6,087 nt of DNA from an uncultured Collinsella sp. (GTDB lineage: Bacteria > Actinomycetota > Coriobacteriia > Coriobacteriales > Coriobacteriaceae), in contig CAJJYO010000102.1 of NCBI GenBank assembly GCA_905197385.1, positions 1 through 6,087 of the forward strand. The letters are read 5' to 3'. The translations under genes were made by a program, and so were the position numbers. The notes below the pieces were generated by a model. It was not told the DNA's origin. It made no database searches and saw nothing but the letters and a program-made list of their open reading frames with translations. This document shows positions 6,037-6,087 of the stretch, piece by piece (position 1 is the first letter of the stretch; each line of letters opens with the position of its first letter).

Positions 6037-6087
6037 GAAACATTCCCGACACATTCGCTTGAAAGAACTGACAAATGGAGCGGGCCC

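Noticed and set aside
6075..6087. Possible start of a divergent gene on the plus strand (ATG at 6075)
   Set aside because: Only four codons are visible before the window ends and the upstream purine stretch is a weak binding site, so no gene can be supported.

Overview
The window holds one complete arginine-biosynthesis operon, all on the minus strand, in the order argC-argJ-argB-argD-argF (transcription runs from about 6000 down to about 65). It encodes the middle of the pathway: N-acetylglutamate kinase (ArgB), N-acetylglutamyl-phosphate reductase (ArgC), N-acetylornithine aminotransferase (ArgD), ornithine acetyltransferase (ArgJ, which recycles the acetyl group) and ornithine carbamoyltransferase (ArgF). 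Together they take glutamate or acetylglutamate to citrulline. argG, argH, argR and the carbamoyl-phosphate synthetase genes are not in the window.

Layout from the promoter side: 5914-6087 is a non-coding leader region with a pair of ARG-box-like palindromes spaced 21 bp centre to centre. Then come argC (4843-5913), a 134-base gap, argJ (3440-4708), an 81-base gap, argB (2378-3358), a 69-base gap, argD (1031-2308), and argF (123-1034), which overlaps the argD stop by 4 bases (ATGA). A strong intrinsic terminator (65-100) closes the operon. A 20-bp perfect palindrome (4-23) lies beyond it at the window edge.

The organism looks like a high-GC gut anaerobe, but the window does not read as one genome. 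From the right end to about 1900, gene style (mixed CTC/CTT/CTG leucine codons, GAT and GAC both used, spacers of 69-134 bases, a roughly 30-residue insertion in ArgD) resembles Coriobacteriia such as Collinsella. From about 1815 to the left end, leucine is almost only CTG, aspartate almost only GAC, genes are tightly coupled, and the proteins resemble Oscillospiraceae (Faecalibacterium/Gemmiger/Subdoligranulum-like). These taxon names are my recognition and inference, not a search result. The switch falls inside argD, in frame, at the conserved SGAEANE segment. It is either a recombination event that made a hybrid aminotransferase and imported a foreign argF, or a metagenomic assembly chimera. 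I see no unfamiliar system. The most noteworthy items are this mosaic argD, the ArgF whose usual ornithine-loop HCLP motif reads HPLP, and the ARG-box operator.
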